The notes beneath the pieces were generated by a model, which was not told the DNA's origin, searched no databases, and saw only the letters and a list, made by a program, of their open reading frames with translations. Made by a program: the position numbers and the translations under genes. Of a DNA stretch of 64,000 nt, positions 26,715 to 35,706 are shown piece after piece. This DNA comes from JANLSE01 sp038214135 (GTDB taxonomy: Bacteria > Chloroflexota > Chloroflexia > Chloroflexales > Roseiflexaceae), in the NCBI GenBank assembly GCA_038214135.1, contig JBBQSD010000014.1, positions 8,110-72,109 of the forward strand, written 5' to 3'. How positions within the stretch are numbered: position 1 is the first letter of the stretch; every line of letters starts with the position of its first letter.

Positions 26715-28355
26715 ATGGATAATCATCAGCAGAATAGTTCTTTGTCGGCTGCGGAATCAGTCCGCTCGCTCGATGCAGTTGTGATTGGTGCTGGGTTCTC
26801 GGGGATGTACATGCTCTACCGACTGCGAGCAATTGGCATGTCCGCGCAGGTCTATGAAGCCGGCGATAATGTCGGCGGGACGTGGTATTGGAACCGTTAT
26901 CCTGGTGCGCGCTGCGATAGCGAGAGTATTCATTATTCCTATTCATTCTCGCCAGAACTGGAGCAGGAATGGGTCTGGGCAGAGCGTTATCCATCGCAGC
27001 CAGAGATATTGCGCTATCTGAATCATGTTGCTGATCGGTTTGATCTACGCCGCAACATTCAGTTCCATACCAGCGTGACGAGCGCACACTATGATTCTGC
27101 AACTAATCGCTGGGCGATCACCACCGATACCGGCGAGCGAGTGATGGCAACCTATTGCATTATGGCGGTTGGCTGCCTTTCTGCGCCAAACATCCCCAAG
27201 ATCACTGGCCTTGAGCAGTTTGCTGGCCAGATCTACCATACCAGCCGCTGGCCGCACGAGGGGGTCGATTTCAGTGGCAAGCGGGTTGGCATCATTGGCA
27301 CCGGCTCAACCGGCATTCAGTCCATCCCGCAGATTGCCAAACAAGCGGATCATCTGTTTGTATTCCAGCGCACCCCGAACTATAGCCTGCCAGCCCGCAA
27401 CCGCCCACTCTCTGCCGAGGAACTGGCGCGCACCAAGGCCAACTACCGCGAACTGCGCAAGGCTGCCCGTGAGTCATCGAGTGGTGCAACATATGATCTG
27501 CCAGAGCAGCCGCGGGCGCTGCTTGAAGCAACACCAGCGGAGCGCCAGCGCCTGCTCGAACAGGCATGGCAACTTGGCGGGTTTTCGGCAACCGCATCCT
27601 TCACCGATACGATGACCAGCCTGGAGGCCAATACCTATCTGGCCGATTTTGTGCGTGCCAAGATTCGTGAGATTGTCCACGACCCAGCAGTGGCCGAGCG
27701 TTTATTGCCACGCGATCATCCACTTGGCAGCAAGCGGCCATGTGTCGATACTGGCTACTTCGAGACCTACAACCGCGATAATGTCACGCTCATTGATATC
27801 AGAAGCGATCCAATCCAGCAGATCACCGCAACCAGTGTGCAGACAAGCGCTGGCGCATATGAGATCGATGTGCTTGTGTTCGCCACCGGCTTCGATGCCA
27901 TGACCGGCGCACTGTTTAATATCGATATCCGCGGGCGTAACGATCTGGCCTTGAAGCAGAAATGGGCCGATGGGCCGCGTACCTATCTTGGGCTGATGAC
28001 CGCAGCCTTCCCAAACCTGTTCATCATCACCGGCCCTGGCAGCCCCTCCGTGCTGAGTAATGTGCCGGTTGCCATCGAGCAACATGTCGAATGGATCGCC
28101 GATTGCCTTGCTTCTATGCACGAACACGGCTTCAACACCATTGAGCCAGATGTTGCAGCGGAAGAAGCCTGGATTCAGCATGTGAATGAGGCCGCAAACA
28201 GAACCCTGTATCCACTGGCCAATTCCTGGTTTCTGGGGGCGAATATCCCAGACAAGCCCCGGATCTTCATGCCATATGTTGGTGGCGTCGGGGTATATGG
28301 CAAAATCTGTGAGCAGGTTGTTGCAAAGGGCTACGAAGGCTTTCGGATGTGGTGA
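26715..28355 (+). CDS. Flavin monooxygenase, Baeyer-Villiger type
   Basis: A 546-residue NADPH- and FAD-dependent class B monooxygenase. It has a Rossmann FAD motif GAGFSGMY (about residues 27-34) and WNRYPGARCDSES. The diagnostic Baeyer-Villiger motif FxGxxxHxxxWP is present as FAGQIYHTSRWP. A second Rossmann NADPH motif GTGSTGIQ and the ATGFD motif near residue 400 complete the set. It would insert oxygen next to a ketone, making esters or lactones (cyclohexanone/phenylacetone monooxygenase-like). The start at 26715 has GGAGCAGGGA upstream; an earlier in-frame ATG lacks a ribosome site. It is divergent from the catabolic cluster and could use its SDR-generated ketones, though that is only positional inference. 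Confidence 0.92.
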   Translation: MDNHQQNSSLSAAESVRSLDAVVIGAGFSGMYMLYRLRAIGMSAQVYEAGDNVGGTWYWNRYPGARCDSESIHYSYSFSPELEQEWVWAERYPSQPEILRYLNHVADRFDLRRNIQFHTSVTSAHYDSATNRWAITTDTGERVMATYCIMAVGCLSAPNIPKITGLEQFAGQIYHTSRWPHEGVDFSGKRVGIIGTGSTGIQSIPQIAKQADHLFVFQRTPNYSLPARNRPLSAEELARTKANYRELRKAARESSSGATYDLPEQPRALLEATPAERQRLLEQAWQLGGFSATASFTDTMTSLEANTYLADFVRAKIREIVHDPAVAERLLPRDHPLGSKRPCVDTGYFETYNRDNVTLIDIRSDPIQQITATSVQTSAGAYEIDVLVFATGFDAMTGALFNIDIRGRNDLALKQKWADGPRTYLGLMTAAFPNLFIITGPGSPSVLSNVPVAIEQHVEWIADCLASMHEHGFNTIEPDVAAEEAWIQHVNEAANRTLYPLANSWFLGANIPDKPRIFMPYVGGVGVYGKICEQVVAKGYEGFRMW

Positions 28356-28374
28356 GTGGCATTGCACAAAAACA

Positions 28375-28405
28375 GGTGCGCGATGAGCTTGGCTCATCGC
28401 GCACC
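28375..28405. terminator. 14-bp hairpin between convergent genes
   Basis: GGTGCGCGATGAGC-TTG-GCTCATCGCGCACC, a perfect 14-bp stem with a 3-base loop. It lies 20 bases after the monooxygenase stop and 27 bases from the stop of the convergent repeat protein gene. It is probably a bidirectional terminator, although no T-run follows. Confidence 0.8.
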
Positions 28406-28431
28406 CCGTTAACCCAATTCCCGTCCCTTCG

Positions 28432-31155
28432 TTACGCACGAATGACAAGTGGTAGGAAGGTCTGGTAGCGGCTGGTCAACTGTACACTGGCATTACCGCC
28501 GCCAAGGCCAACCGGAAGTGTGGCTGTAATCGACACCGGGCCACCAGCGGCAACGCCAGTCGCATTAAATGTTGCGCTGGTTTGCCCTGCCGGAATGGTA
28601 ACCGACACCGGAACCGAGACGATACTTGGTGTGGCCGAGCTGAGTGTTATGATTGTGTTGGTTGCCTGAACCTGGCCAATGCCAACCGTCAGCGTTTGTG
28701 TGCCGCCAACACGGATGGTGTTTGTTGGCGTCGTCAACGTAATGGTTGTCGGCGCGCTTGTCACCGTCACATTGGCGCTGCTGCTGCTGCCGCCCAATCC
28801 GGCAGGCAGGCTGGCCGTAATCGCCACCGGGCCACCAGCAGCACTGCCGGTCGCACTAAATGTTGCGCTCGTCTGTCCAGCCAGAATAACGACAGACGCC
28901 GGAACCGAGACGGTAGCTGGTGTAGCCGAAACGAGTGTTACAGTTGTGTTGCTTGCCTGAACCTGATTGATCGCAACCGTCAGGGTTTGCGTAGTACCAG
29001 CGGTGATCGTGCTACTGGCAGGAGTCAGCGTGACACCAACGGCCTGGACGGTCACATTGGCACTGGCGCTACCACCACCAAGTGGGGCGGGGAGTGTGGC
29101 CGTAATCGCGATTGGTCCACCAACACCAGCACCTGTCGCATTAAATGTCGCACTTGTTTGGCCAGCCAGAACGACGACCGATGCCGGTACGGAAACGGTA
29201 GCCGGGGTGGCCGAACTGAGTGTCACCGTTGTGTTGCTTCCCTGAACCGGATTGATCACAACCGTCAGGGTTTGTGTGCCACCAACCTTGATTGTACTGT
29301 TTGGAGGTGTGAGCGTCACACCAACCTGTGCAACGGTCACGTTGGCGTTGGCGCTATTACCGCCCAATCCGGCAGGCAGGCTGGCAGTAATGGCGATTGG
29401 CCCACCAATTGCAACACCGGTTGCATCAAATGTTACGCTCGTTTGGCCAGCCAGAATGGTGGCCGTCGCTGGAACCGAGACGGTGGCAGGTGTAGCGGAA
29501 ACGAGTGTGACGGTCGTGTCGGTTGCCTGGATCTGATCGATAGCAATTGTCATCGTTTGCGTGCCAGCAATAATGATTGTGCTGCTTGGAGGGTTCAGCG
29601 TTATGCCAACTGCCTGAACATTCACATTGGCGGTGCCGGTGCCATTGCCCAATCCGGCTGGCAGGCTGGCAATAATCACGATTGGCCCACCAACAGCAAC
29701 GCCAGTTGCACTAAAGGTTGCGCTGGTCTGGCCGGTCAGAATTGTCACCGATGCTGGAACTGAGACGGTGGCAGGTGTGGCAGAAACGAGCGTGACGGTT
29801 GTATCGGTTGCCTGGATCTGATCGATAGTAGCCGTCAGAGTTTGTGTGCCACCGACTTTGATCGTACTGCTTGGCGGCGTGAGTGCTACACCAACGGCAG
29901 TGACTGTCACAGTGGCTGTGGCAGTTCGGCTCGCATATGCGACGGGTAGTGTCGCAGTAATGTCGATTGGCCCGCCAACAGCAACGCCAGTTGCACTAAA
30001 GGTTGCGCTGGTCTGGCCGGTCAGAATTGTCACCGATGCTGGAACCGAAACAGTCGCGGGAGTGGCCGAAGCAAGTGTCACAATCGTGTTGGTTGCCTGG
30101 GCCTGAGAGATGGCAGCCGTCAGCGTTTGCGTGCCGCCAACCTTGATCGAACTACTTGCTGGCGTGAGTGTAATGCCAAGCACGACATTCACGCTCGCGG
30201 TGGCTGGAATACCAACAGCGGGTGGTGGTGTGGCCGTGATCGTAACCGGGCCACCGACAGAGACACCAGTAACATTGAATTGTGCGCTGGTCTGTCCGGC
30301 CAGAATGATCACGCTCGCCGGAACGGTGGCGATAGTTCCATCGGATGAAGCCAGTGAGACGGTCGTATCGGTTCCCTGCAGCGTTGGAATGCTCACCGTC
30401 ATTGGTGCAGTAGCCCCAGCCAATACCGTTGTCGGATCGGGATTCAATAGCGTTGATGGCTGGAAGAGAATGGCACGCCCAGTTGCGAGCGCGTTTGCGT
30501 TGAATGAGTATGGCAACGCTGGCCCGGCGTTGCTGCTCTGGATGCCAACCGTCGCACTGCCACCGAGATCGCCAGCACTCGTGCCGATTACATTGGAATA
30601 CTGCATCAGGATCGTGTTGCTACTCTCCGAGAGAATGATCTCGAAATCAAACGGCGTGGTGCCGAATGGAGCAACTCCGACCCAATCTGAGATCCATTGG
30701 ACGACGAACTTGCGGTTGGGGGCCACACCAAGCGTCTGGTAGCGCACATCGGGATTGGCTTTAAGATCATCCCAGAATGGCAGAATCGCCGGCCCGAAGT
30801 CGTTTGTCGGCACGGGGCTATTATCGAGCGAAGTAGACGAACTCGCGAACTGGACATTCCCATTCGAACTAACAGTCAGCGTGCTATAGTTCGTGCCATA
30901 GAACTTGAACGAAAAGCCAATTGGGATATTAGGTGCAACCGTGTCATCTTCTGCCACGAGGATAGCCGTGCCAGTTGCGCTAATATCCTGGTATGCGAAG
31001 GTTGGGCCACCGACTTCGGTATCGTCGATGAAGGTATAGCCGCCAGCATCAGGGCCACCAGTCAGCGCCAATGCCGATTGTCCTGGGCCAAGCAGCGCGA
31101 CAAGCCCAAGGGCGAAGACCATGATCAATGAGATAACACGAGCACGATGTTGCAT
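28432..31155 (-). CDS. Secreted protein with seven Ig-like 95-residue repeats and LPLV-type tail
   Basis: 907 residues. It has a signal peptide (about 1-30: basic MQHRAR, hydrophobic core, Ala-rich end). Residues 35-235 form a beta-sandwich-like domain (IGFSFKFYGTNYSTLTVSSNGN, ILPFWDDL) that resembles bacterial surface domains but is not named here. Then come seven repeats of about 95 residues, each with SVPASV.ILAGQTSATF.ATG and GG(P)I.ITA.LP. Some repeats share identical 70-base stretches (29691-29760 and 29976-30045), so they expanded recently. It ends SRYQTFLPLVIRA; an xLPLV-basic tail is common on secreted Chloroflexi proteins. Role is probably surface structure or adhesion. GAGG precedes the ATG at 31155. 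Confidence 0.85.
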   Translation of the reverse strand: MQHRARVISLIMVFALGLVALLGPGQSALALTGGPDAGGYTFIDDTEVGGPTFAYQDISATGTAILVAEDDTVAPNIPIGFSFKFYGTNYSTLTVSSNGNVQFASSSTSLDNSPVPTNDFGPAILPFWDDLKANPDVRYQTLGVAPNRKFVVQWISDWVGVAPFGTTPFDFEIILSESSNTILMQYSNVIGTSAGDLGGSATVGIQSSNAGPALPYSFNANALATGRAILFQPSTLLNPDPTTVLAGATAPMTVSIPTLQGTDTTVSLASSDGTIATVPASVIILAGQTSAQFNVTGVSVGGPVTITATPPPAVGIPATASVNVVLGITLTPASSSIKVGGTQTLTAAISQAQATNTIVTLASATPATVSVPASVTILTGQTSATFSATGVAVGGPIDITATLPVAYASRTATATVTVTAVGVALTPPSSTIKVGGTQTLTATIDQIQATDTTVTLVSATPATVSVPASVTILTGQTSATFSATGVAVGGPIVIIASLPAGLGNGTGTANVNVQAVGITLNPPSSTIIIAGTQTMTIAIDQIQATDTTVTLVSATPATVSVPATATILAGQTSVTFDATGVAIGGPIAITASLPAGLGGNSANANVTVAQVGVTLTPPNSTIKVGGTQTLTVVINPVQGSNTTVTLSSATPATVSVPASVVVLAGQTSATFNATGAGVGGPIAITATLPAPLGGGSASANVTVQAVGVTLTPASSTITAGTTQTLTVAINQVQASNTTVTLVSATPATVSVPASVVILAGQTSATFSATGSAAGGPVAITASLPAGLGGSSSSANVTVTSAPTTITLTTPTNTIRVGGTQTLTVGIGQVQATNTIITLSSATPSIVSVPVSVTIPAGQTSATFNATGVAAGGPVSITATLPVGLGGGNASVQLTSRYQTFLPLVIRA

Positions 31156-31677
31156 AGAATAAACCTCTTTCGTTGAGCAGAGCCGAATACGCAGAGTATG
31201 AAATGGAAAAATATACTTCACAAGTGCCCTAAAAGTATAGCCTTACCCTCTGCAATCGGCAGTGACAATTAAGTGACAGAATACTGCCAAACTACAGCCA
31301 CCCGTGGAAGCAGTGCTGAAATTGTATGGATATATCGAAATGGTTGCAGGAACGGGCGTAATTCATTCGCACAACCTGTTTCTGCTCAATCTGTATGGAT
31401 CAGCAAGATGTCGAGCCGTTCATCTTCAAGCAAATAGCTCGACAATGAGCGCCTGTAGTTTTTGTGTTGATCGCGGATACTCAAAAAAGAGGCTATCTCC
31501 GTTTTCTGAATAGGCAAGCAGAGCAGCGTCAATGGTGTTGAATACGTGAGGACATGCAAACCTTGCAATTGTACAGGCTAGTCGTGAGCTCAACTATGTT
31601 CTGTACACTCCTTGATTGCTCAACTGCTATAGTCCTCTTGTGGCCGATCAATAGTCTCTTTGATGGAGGAACCTTCT
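31156..31677. other. Divergent intergenic region
   Basis: 522 bases between the secreted repeat protein and a plus-strand gene. TATACT boxes occur on the minus strand near 31236, but the upstream hexamer spacing is poor. A minus-strand frame from TTG at 31593 to 31426 encodes a protein-like 55-residue sequence (LLAYSENGDSLFFEYP) without a ribosome site; it may be a remnant. Nothing else is seen. Confidence 0.5.
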
Positions 31678-32601
31678 ATGTTACGAGTAACTGCTGATGT
31701 CTTTTCAGGGCGTTCTAATCCAGCCTGGATCATTACCGATGAGCGTGAGGCCCAGGCGACGCTGCGCGCAATCAGCCGCGATAGCAACGCAACCACCGAT
31801 ACTGCGCAGGCCGAGGGCGGGCTGGGATTTCGCGGCCTACTCGTCGAGTCATTGACTGATGACCTAACATATGATGCCGATCAATCGACTCAGTTCTATG
31901 TTCCTGTTGGATCATCTGCGAGCAGTTCACAGAGCAATGAGATTGCGGAACGGCTGATTGGGCAGATCACGCAGGCAACAGCAGACACACAGGTGGCCCA
32001 TGATGCGCTGCCATTGGATGCGGCGCTACAGCAGTTTCTGCTCGATCAGTTGATCAGCAGTAGTCGTACATCAGGGCCAGATAGCAATATCGCACCAGAG
32101 GCGACGGAAGCTGCTGGAACCGAGGATGATGCGGCTGTCACATGTTATATTGAGTATGCCGCCTATAACCCGAACTTCTGGAACAACAATGCGACCATTC
32201 TTTCGCGCAACAATTGCTACAACTATGCCAGCAATAAGCGCACCGATACGTTCGCACAGCCCGGCCGTGGCTCTGGCCATATCTATACCGCGATCACATG
32301 CCCGGCAGTCACAGCCGCAGCGCTCTCGGATGGCCTGCATCATCGCTATGTTTGCTTCCCAACAACCCAGGCACCCCGCTATCTGGTAGCGCTGGTTGTG
32401 GCACCAGGGCCAGGCTTTATCGATTTCCACTGGTATCGCAAGAACACCGAAGGCTTCTGGAGCCATAAGCCTGGCGGCACCAAGGTTCGCAATGTGGACA
32501 ATAGCAATGTTCTCATTCTGAACCCGGAGACCTGTAACCGTGGGCCATACACGCGCTTCTGTGGCTACTTCTACACCTGCAAGAGCCAGAGGATCAATTA
32601 A
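31678..32601 (+). CDS. Unknown protein with FSGRxNPxW domain and Cys-rich C-terminal half
   Basis: 307 residues; no named family recognised. Residues 4-90 form a domain starting VTADVFSGRSNPAWIITDE and containing GGLGFRGLLVES. The same layout occurs in the next gene (LFSGRPNPTWNLT, DDGLGYWGIIVQA), so they share a domain. The C-terminal half has NNCYNYASNKRTDTFAQPGRGSGH. This Cys-Asn-Tyr-Asn block with later His residues (FIDFHWYR, FWSHKPGG) could be a Cys-His hydrolase core, but that is a guess. Six Cys are present, three in the last 25 residues. No signal peptide. The start at 31678 has GGAGGA 7 bases upstream. It heads a run of three same-strand genes. Confidence 0.7.
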   Translation: MLRVTADVFSGRSNPAWIITDEREAQATLRAISRDSNATTDTAQAEGGLGFRGLLVESLTDDLTYDADQSTQFYVPVGSSASSSQSNEIAERLIGQITQATADTQVAHDALPLDAALQQFLLDQLISSSRTSGPDSNIAPEATEAAGTEDDAAVTCYIEYAAYNPNFWNNNATILSRNNCYNYASNKRTDTFAQPGRGSGHIYTAITCPAVTAAALSDGLHHRYVCFPTTQAPRYLVALVVAPGPGFIDFHWYRKNTEGFWSHKPGGTKVRNVDNSNVLILNPETCNRGPYTRFCGYFYTCKSQRIN

Positions 32602-32638
32602 CCAGCATTGCACTGTGCGTAGCGTTGCTCTTCGCGGT

Positions 32639-33073
32639 ATGATCCAGGTCATGCTGATGATACTGCTTGCCGGTTGTGGTATGGCAGAACCAACAGCACA
32701 AGGAGAAGGAACGATGCGCGCAGAACTGCAACTCTTCAGTGGCCGCCCGAACCCAACCTGGAATCTCACCCAGGCTCAGATCGAGCAATTCAGCACACGC
32801 CTTCAAGCACTGGCTGAGATCCGCGATGGTGAAGCGGATGATGGCCTTGGGTATTGGGGGATCATTGTTCAGGCGATCACTCCAACAAACGGAAACGGCA
32901 CGATGCGCCAGATCACGATCTCGCGTGGGATCGTGATCGTGGAACAGGGCGGAAGCAGACGAACGTATGCCGACTCAAACCGTGAACTGGAACGTTGGCT
33001 GTTCCAGACAAGCCGCAACCAGATTGATCAGGCGATCTACGATATGATCGCTCGTGATCTTGGAATAACCTGA
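32639..33073 (+). CDS. Small FSGRxNPxW-domain protein, probable lipoprotein
   Basis: 144 residues from ATG 32639. The N-terminus, MIQVMLMILLAGCGMAEP, reads as a lipoprotein signal with lipobox LAGC. An upstream GTG at 32615 would add two Arg before it. However, a strong AGGAGAAGG lies 6 bases before an in-frame ATG at 32714, and starting there gives exactly the shared domain (ELQLFSGRPNPTWNLT). The choice is open, and both products may be made. The domain repeats that of the preceding protein, including DDGLGYWGIIVQ. It is followed by ERWLFQTSRNQI and a helical C-terminus. Unknown function; spaced 15 bases from the protease gene. Confidence 0.65.
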   Translation: MIQVMLMILLAGCGMAEPTAQGEGTMRAELQLFSGRPNPTWNLTQAQIEQFSTRLQALAEIRDGEADDGLGYWGIIVQAITPTNGNGTMRQITISRGIVIVEQGGSRRTYADSNRELERWLFQTSRNQIDQAIYDMIARDLGIT

Positions 33074-33088
33074 CAAAGGAGCAACGAT

Positions 33089-35107
33089 ATGTCACCGCGA
33101 CGACGACAGAAAGTAACAGCACCACACGAGAGCAGCGCCTCATCCGGCGCATTCAATCCACCAGGAGTGCCATTAGCCGATCCGCTGCCAGTGATCATCG
33201 GCCTCCCTGATGATATGGCCGATGAGCAGCTCGATCTGATAGTGCCACAACCAATCCAGCCGATACCAGCACCGATTGTGGCTCCCAAGCTCTGTATCAT
33301 TAATCTAAAGGCAGGCTGCTACCGGATCATATTTCGCCCAAAGACGGGAGCGCAATTCTTTCAGGGGACACTGCGCGTCGATAAGTCCAGCGGCAGTACG
33401 ACGATCAGTGGCGATCTCTACCGTTTTTTCAATATCGTGATTACGCCCCCGATAGTTACGCCAATCCCGATTCGGCCATTCAATATTCCGATCTATGCGC
33501 GTAATCAGTACTATTCGTATCTGAAAGTCACCGCGATACAGCAGAGTCCCGTGATCACCAGCGGCCCATGCCAACTGAAGCTAACTGCCCAGGAGTATGT
33601 GTATACACAGCCACCGGCTGGCTCGTTCAATGGCACATTTCCAAACGCTCCAGGCACACGCACTATCCAGATGGTGCTCGAACCAAAAGCTGCGCCAGCT
33701 GGCTTCACAAGTAGCTATTTTGAGGGCAAGCTCTTTGAGGGCGTCACCGAGAAGGGCACCATCTCGCTTGGCTGGGTCTCGGATTCCTTCCGCCGTGCAA
33801 CACTTGAGATCGACACCCTGAAGAATGCGGTTGCACCCCAGCCCGTTCCAGCGCTCTCGGGCGGCGGTATCGAGGATTTTAAGAGTGTGTTCACGTCGGT
33901 TGGCTGGGATCTGAACGTCGTCTATGATCAGGTGAGCCTTGATCCACCAGTTGGTGTGAATCCCAATGACTGCTGGCCAAACGCCAAGTTGCACGAATTG
34001 ATGCTTTCCGTGCGCAAGCTAACCACAAACCTGGATAAAGAATGGCATATGCATCTTGTCGTCATACCAGCCAAGATGGGCTGCAGCCGTGGCATTATGT
34101 ACGATCAGATCGGCGTACCGCGTGAGGGCGTCGCATCGTTCAGCGATGATGGCTACCCAACAAGCGATTCGGCGAACTTTGGTGCGGCTGCGAACAAGAA
34201 GCAGCGCGATACTCCACGCGCCTTTCTGCGCAGCGCCAGCCATGAGGTTGGCCATGGGTTCAACCAGGTCCATCAGGAACAGGAACTTGGCTCGGATAAT
34301 TCGATTATGACAACCACACCGAATGTTGCCAATGTGCTTGGCGGCCCGGCTAGTGGCCTGCCTGGGGTCTTCCCGAATAATATCAACCTTGGCTTCAATA
34401 ATACATGTCGGCATCACCTGATCCATTTCCCAGATATTGCCGTGCGACCGGGTGGCATGACTTTTGGATCAGGGCATGGGGCAATTGCTGGCACAGATCG
34501 GCACTTCTTTGGCGAGGGCGAACTACAACTGAGCCTCACACCAGCCCAAACACAGATCGAACTTGGTGAGCCATTGCCATTGCGCTGGTCGCTGACCAAC
34601 ACATCCGCATCGCCGATTCCAGCACCATCGGATATTCGGATCGAGACGCATAACACCTTTATCTCGGTCACGAATCCGCATGGCACGGCCAAGCTCATGC
34701 CAACCTTTGTGATCGAGTGCGAGCATGTCGAAATGCGCTTGCTTCAGCCTGGCGATACGCTTGAGGCCGAGACACGGCTGTTCTGGAGTACCAACGGCTT
34801 CGCATTTGAATCACCCGGCAAACACAATATCGCAGCACGGATCACATGGACGTATAATGGGACACCACTTGGTGTGGAAGCCAACACAGAAGTGTGGGTC
34901 AACTTCCCGCAGAGCACGCAGGATAACGACGCCGCACCGGTGCTGCTCGATCCACAGGTGGGTATGTATGTGGCGCTTGGCGGTGCCAACCACCTGACTG
35001 ATGCGGTTACGCGATTGCAATCGCTGACAGGCTCCGGTGCAACACTTGGAGATACCGAAAATCGGCCAAAGGCGCTGCGTGGATTTGATGGCATCTTGCC
35101 ATCCTAA
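33089..35107 (+). CDS. HEXXH metalloprotease-like protein, 672 residues
   Basis: Residues 60-300 are beta-rich with several Pro/Ile segments. A zinc-protease core follows at about 300-450, including the motif HEVGHGFNQVH: His385, Glu386, His389 and His395, i.e. HEXXHxxxxxH as in metzincins but with Asn at the Gly position. Nearby are a possible Met-turn sequence (NSIMTTT) and FNNTCRHHLIHF. Residues 475-620 look like an Ig-like beta domain (ELGEPLPLRWSLTNTSA). There is no N-terminal signal peptide (MSPRRRQK), so export by a special route or cytosolic action is possible. AAGGAG precedes the ATG. The gene is adjacent to two FSGRxNPxW proteins and may share their export or target. Confidence 0.75.
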   Translation: MSPRRRQKVTAPHESSASSGAFNPPGVPLADPLPVIIGLPDDMADEQLDLIVPQPIQPIPAPIVAPKLCIINLKAGCYRIIFRPKTGAQFFQGTLRVDKSSGSTTISGDLYRFFNIVITPPIVTPIPIRPFNIPIYARNQYYSYLKVTAIQQSPVITSGPCQLKLTAQEYVYTQPPAGSFNGTFPNAPGTRTIQMVLEPKAAPAGFTSSYFEGKLFEGVTEKGTISLGWVSDSFRRATLEIDTLKNAVAPQPVPALSGGGIEDFKSVFTSVGWDLNVVYDQVSLDPPVGVNPNDCWPNAKLHELMLSVRKLTTNLDKEWHMHLVVIPAKMGCSRGIMYDQIGVPREGVASFSDDGYPTSDSANFGAAANKKQRDTPRAFLRSASHEVGHGFNQVHQEQELGSDNSIMTTTPNVANVLGGPASGLPGVFPNNINLGFNNTCRHHLIHFPDIAVRPGGMTFGSGHGAIAGTDRHFFGEGELQLSLTPAQTQIELGEPLPLRWSLTNTSASPIPAPSDIRIETHNTFISVTNPHGTAKLMPTFVIECEHVEMRLLQPGDTLEAETRLFWSTNGFAFESPGKHNIAARITWTYNGTPLGVEANTEVWVNFPQSTQDNDAAPVLLDPQVGMYVALGGANHLTDAVTRLQSLTGSGATLGDTENRPKALRGFDGILPS

Positions 35108-35128
35108 ACCACAAACCAGCGGTTCCTG

Positions 35129-35178
35129 ATCCCCCTCCCAACCCCTCCCCCACCAGTGGGAAGGGGTTGGGAGGGTTC
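35129..35178. repeat. CCCCTCCCAACCCC palindrome
   Basis: CCCTCCCAACCCCTCCC at 35129-35147 and GGGAAGGGGTTGGGAGGG at 35159-35176 are inverted copies. They would form a strong hairpin 22 bases after the protease stop, so this may also terminate transcription. Confidence 0.75.
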
Positions 35179-35283
35179 ATCATGGGGCCTGCCCCTCTCG
35201 CCCCGGTGTGGGTTAGCATTACAGAATTGATGGCACGCAACGTGCTTGATTCCTTGGAAGGGAATAGACAGGGATGGACTAGC

Positions 35284-35706
35284 ATGATCACACATCGAAG
35301 ACACAGGCTCTTGCGGTTCGTTGCCTCATATCAGTTCGGCTTGTATGGCATGCTACTGATTGTACTTGGAACAGCCTGCTCCCATCGTAACAGCGCAGGC
35401 CCAAGCAGTAGCTCAGGTAATCGGCGCGATCAGTTGGTTGGGCGATGGCGCAGGGTGACATCGGCGGCATGTGCCGAACTCTACCCTGCCGAGATCGAAT
35501 TCTTCGAGAGCACGTTTCTGGCGCACAAAGGGCCGCAACAGCGCTTTATTACCTGGGATGCAGGCTCATATCGGATCAACCCAGATGGCACTGCGACACT
35601 CTCGACAGCAACCGACGAATTGATCGCCTACACAATGCGCCTCGCCAAAACACAGGTGCATTTCGTGGCACCTGATGGCTGCACATTCACCTATGAGCGC
35701 ATCTAG
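35284..35706 (+). CDS. Hypothetical lipoprotein
   Basis: 140 residues with a basic N-terminus (MITHRRHRLLRF), a hydrophobic core and a lipobox-like GTACS with Cys32, then a Ser/Gly-rich linker. The mature part, LVGRWRRVTSAACAELYPAEIEFFES, has the layout of small extracytoplasmic beta-barrel lipoproteins in which a LxGxW strand starts a lipocalin-like sheet. NPDGTATLS and VAPDGCTFTYER follow. A disulfide could link the two mature Cys residues. Function unknown. The start at 35284 fits the signal peptide; an open frame extends upstream to 35167 without similarity. Confidence 0.7.
   Translation: MITHRRHRLLRFVASYQFGLYGMLLIVLGTACSHRNSAGPSSSSGNRRDQLVGRWRRVTSAACAELYPAEIEFFESTFLAHKGPQQRFITWDAGSYRINPDGTATLSTATDELIAYTMRLAKTQVHFVAPDGCTFTYERI

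Noticed and set aside
28582..29763. Long plus-strand open frame across the secreted repeat protein gene
   Set aside because: It is antisense to the repeat gene. Cys/Arg-rich composition and lack of a start region show it is a shadow of biased codon use.
31426..31593. 55-residue minus-strand frame with protein-like sequence
   Set aside because: TTG start without ribosome site and no recognised family; kept only as a note in the intergenic entry.
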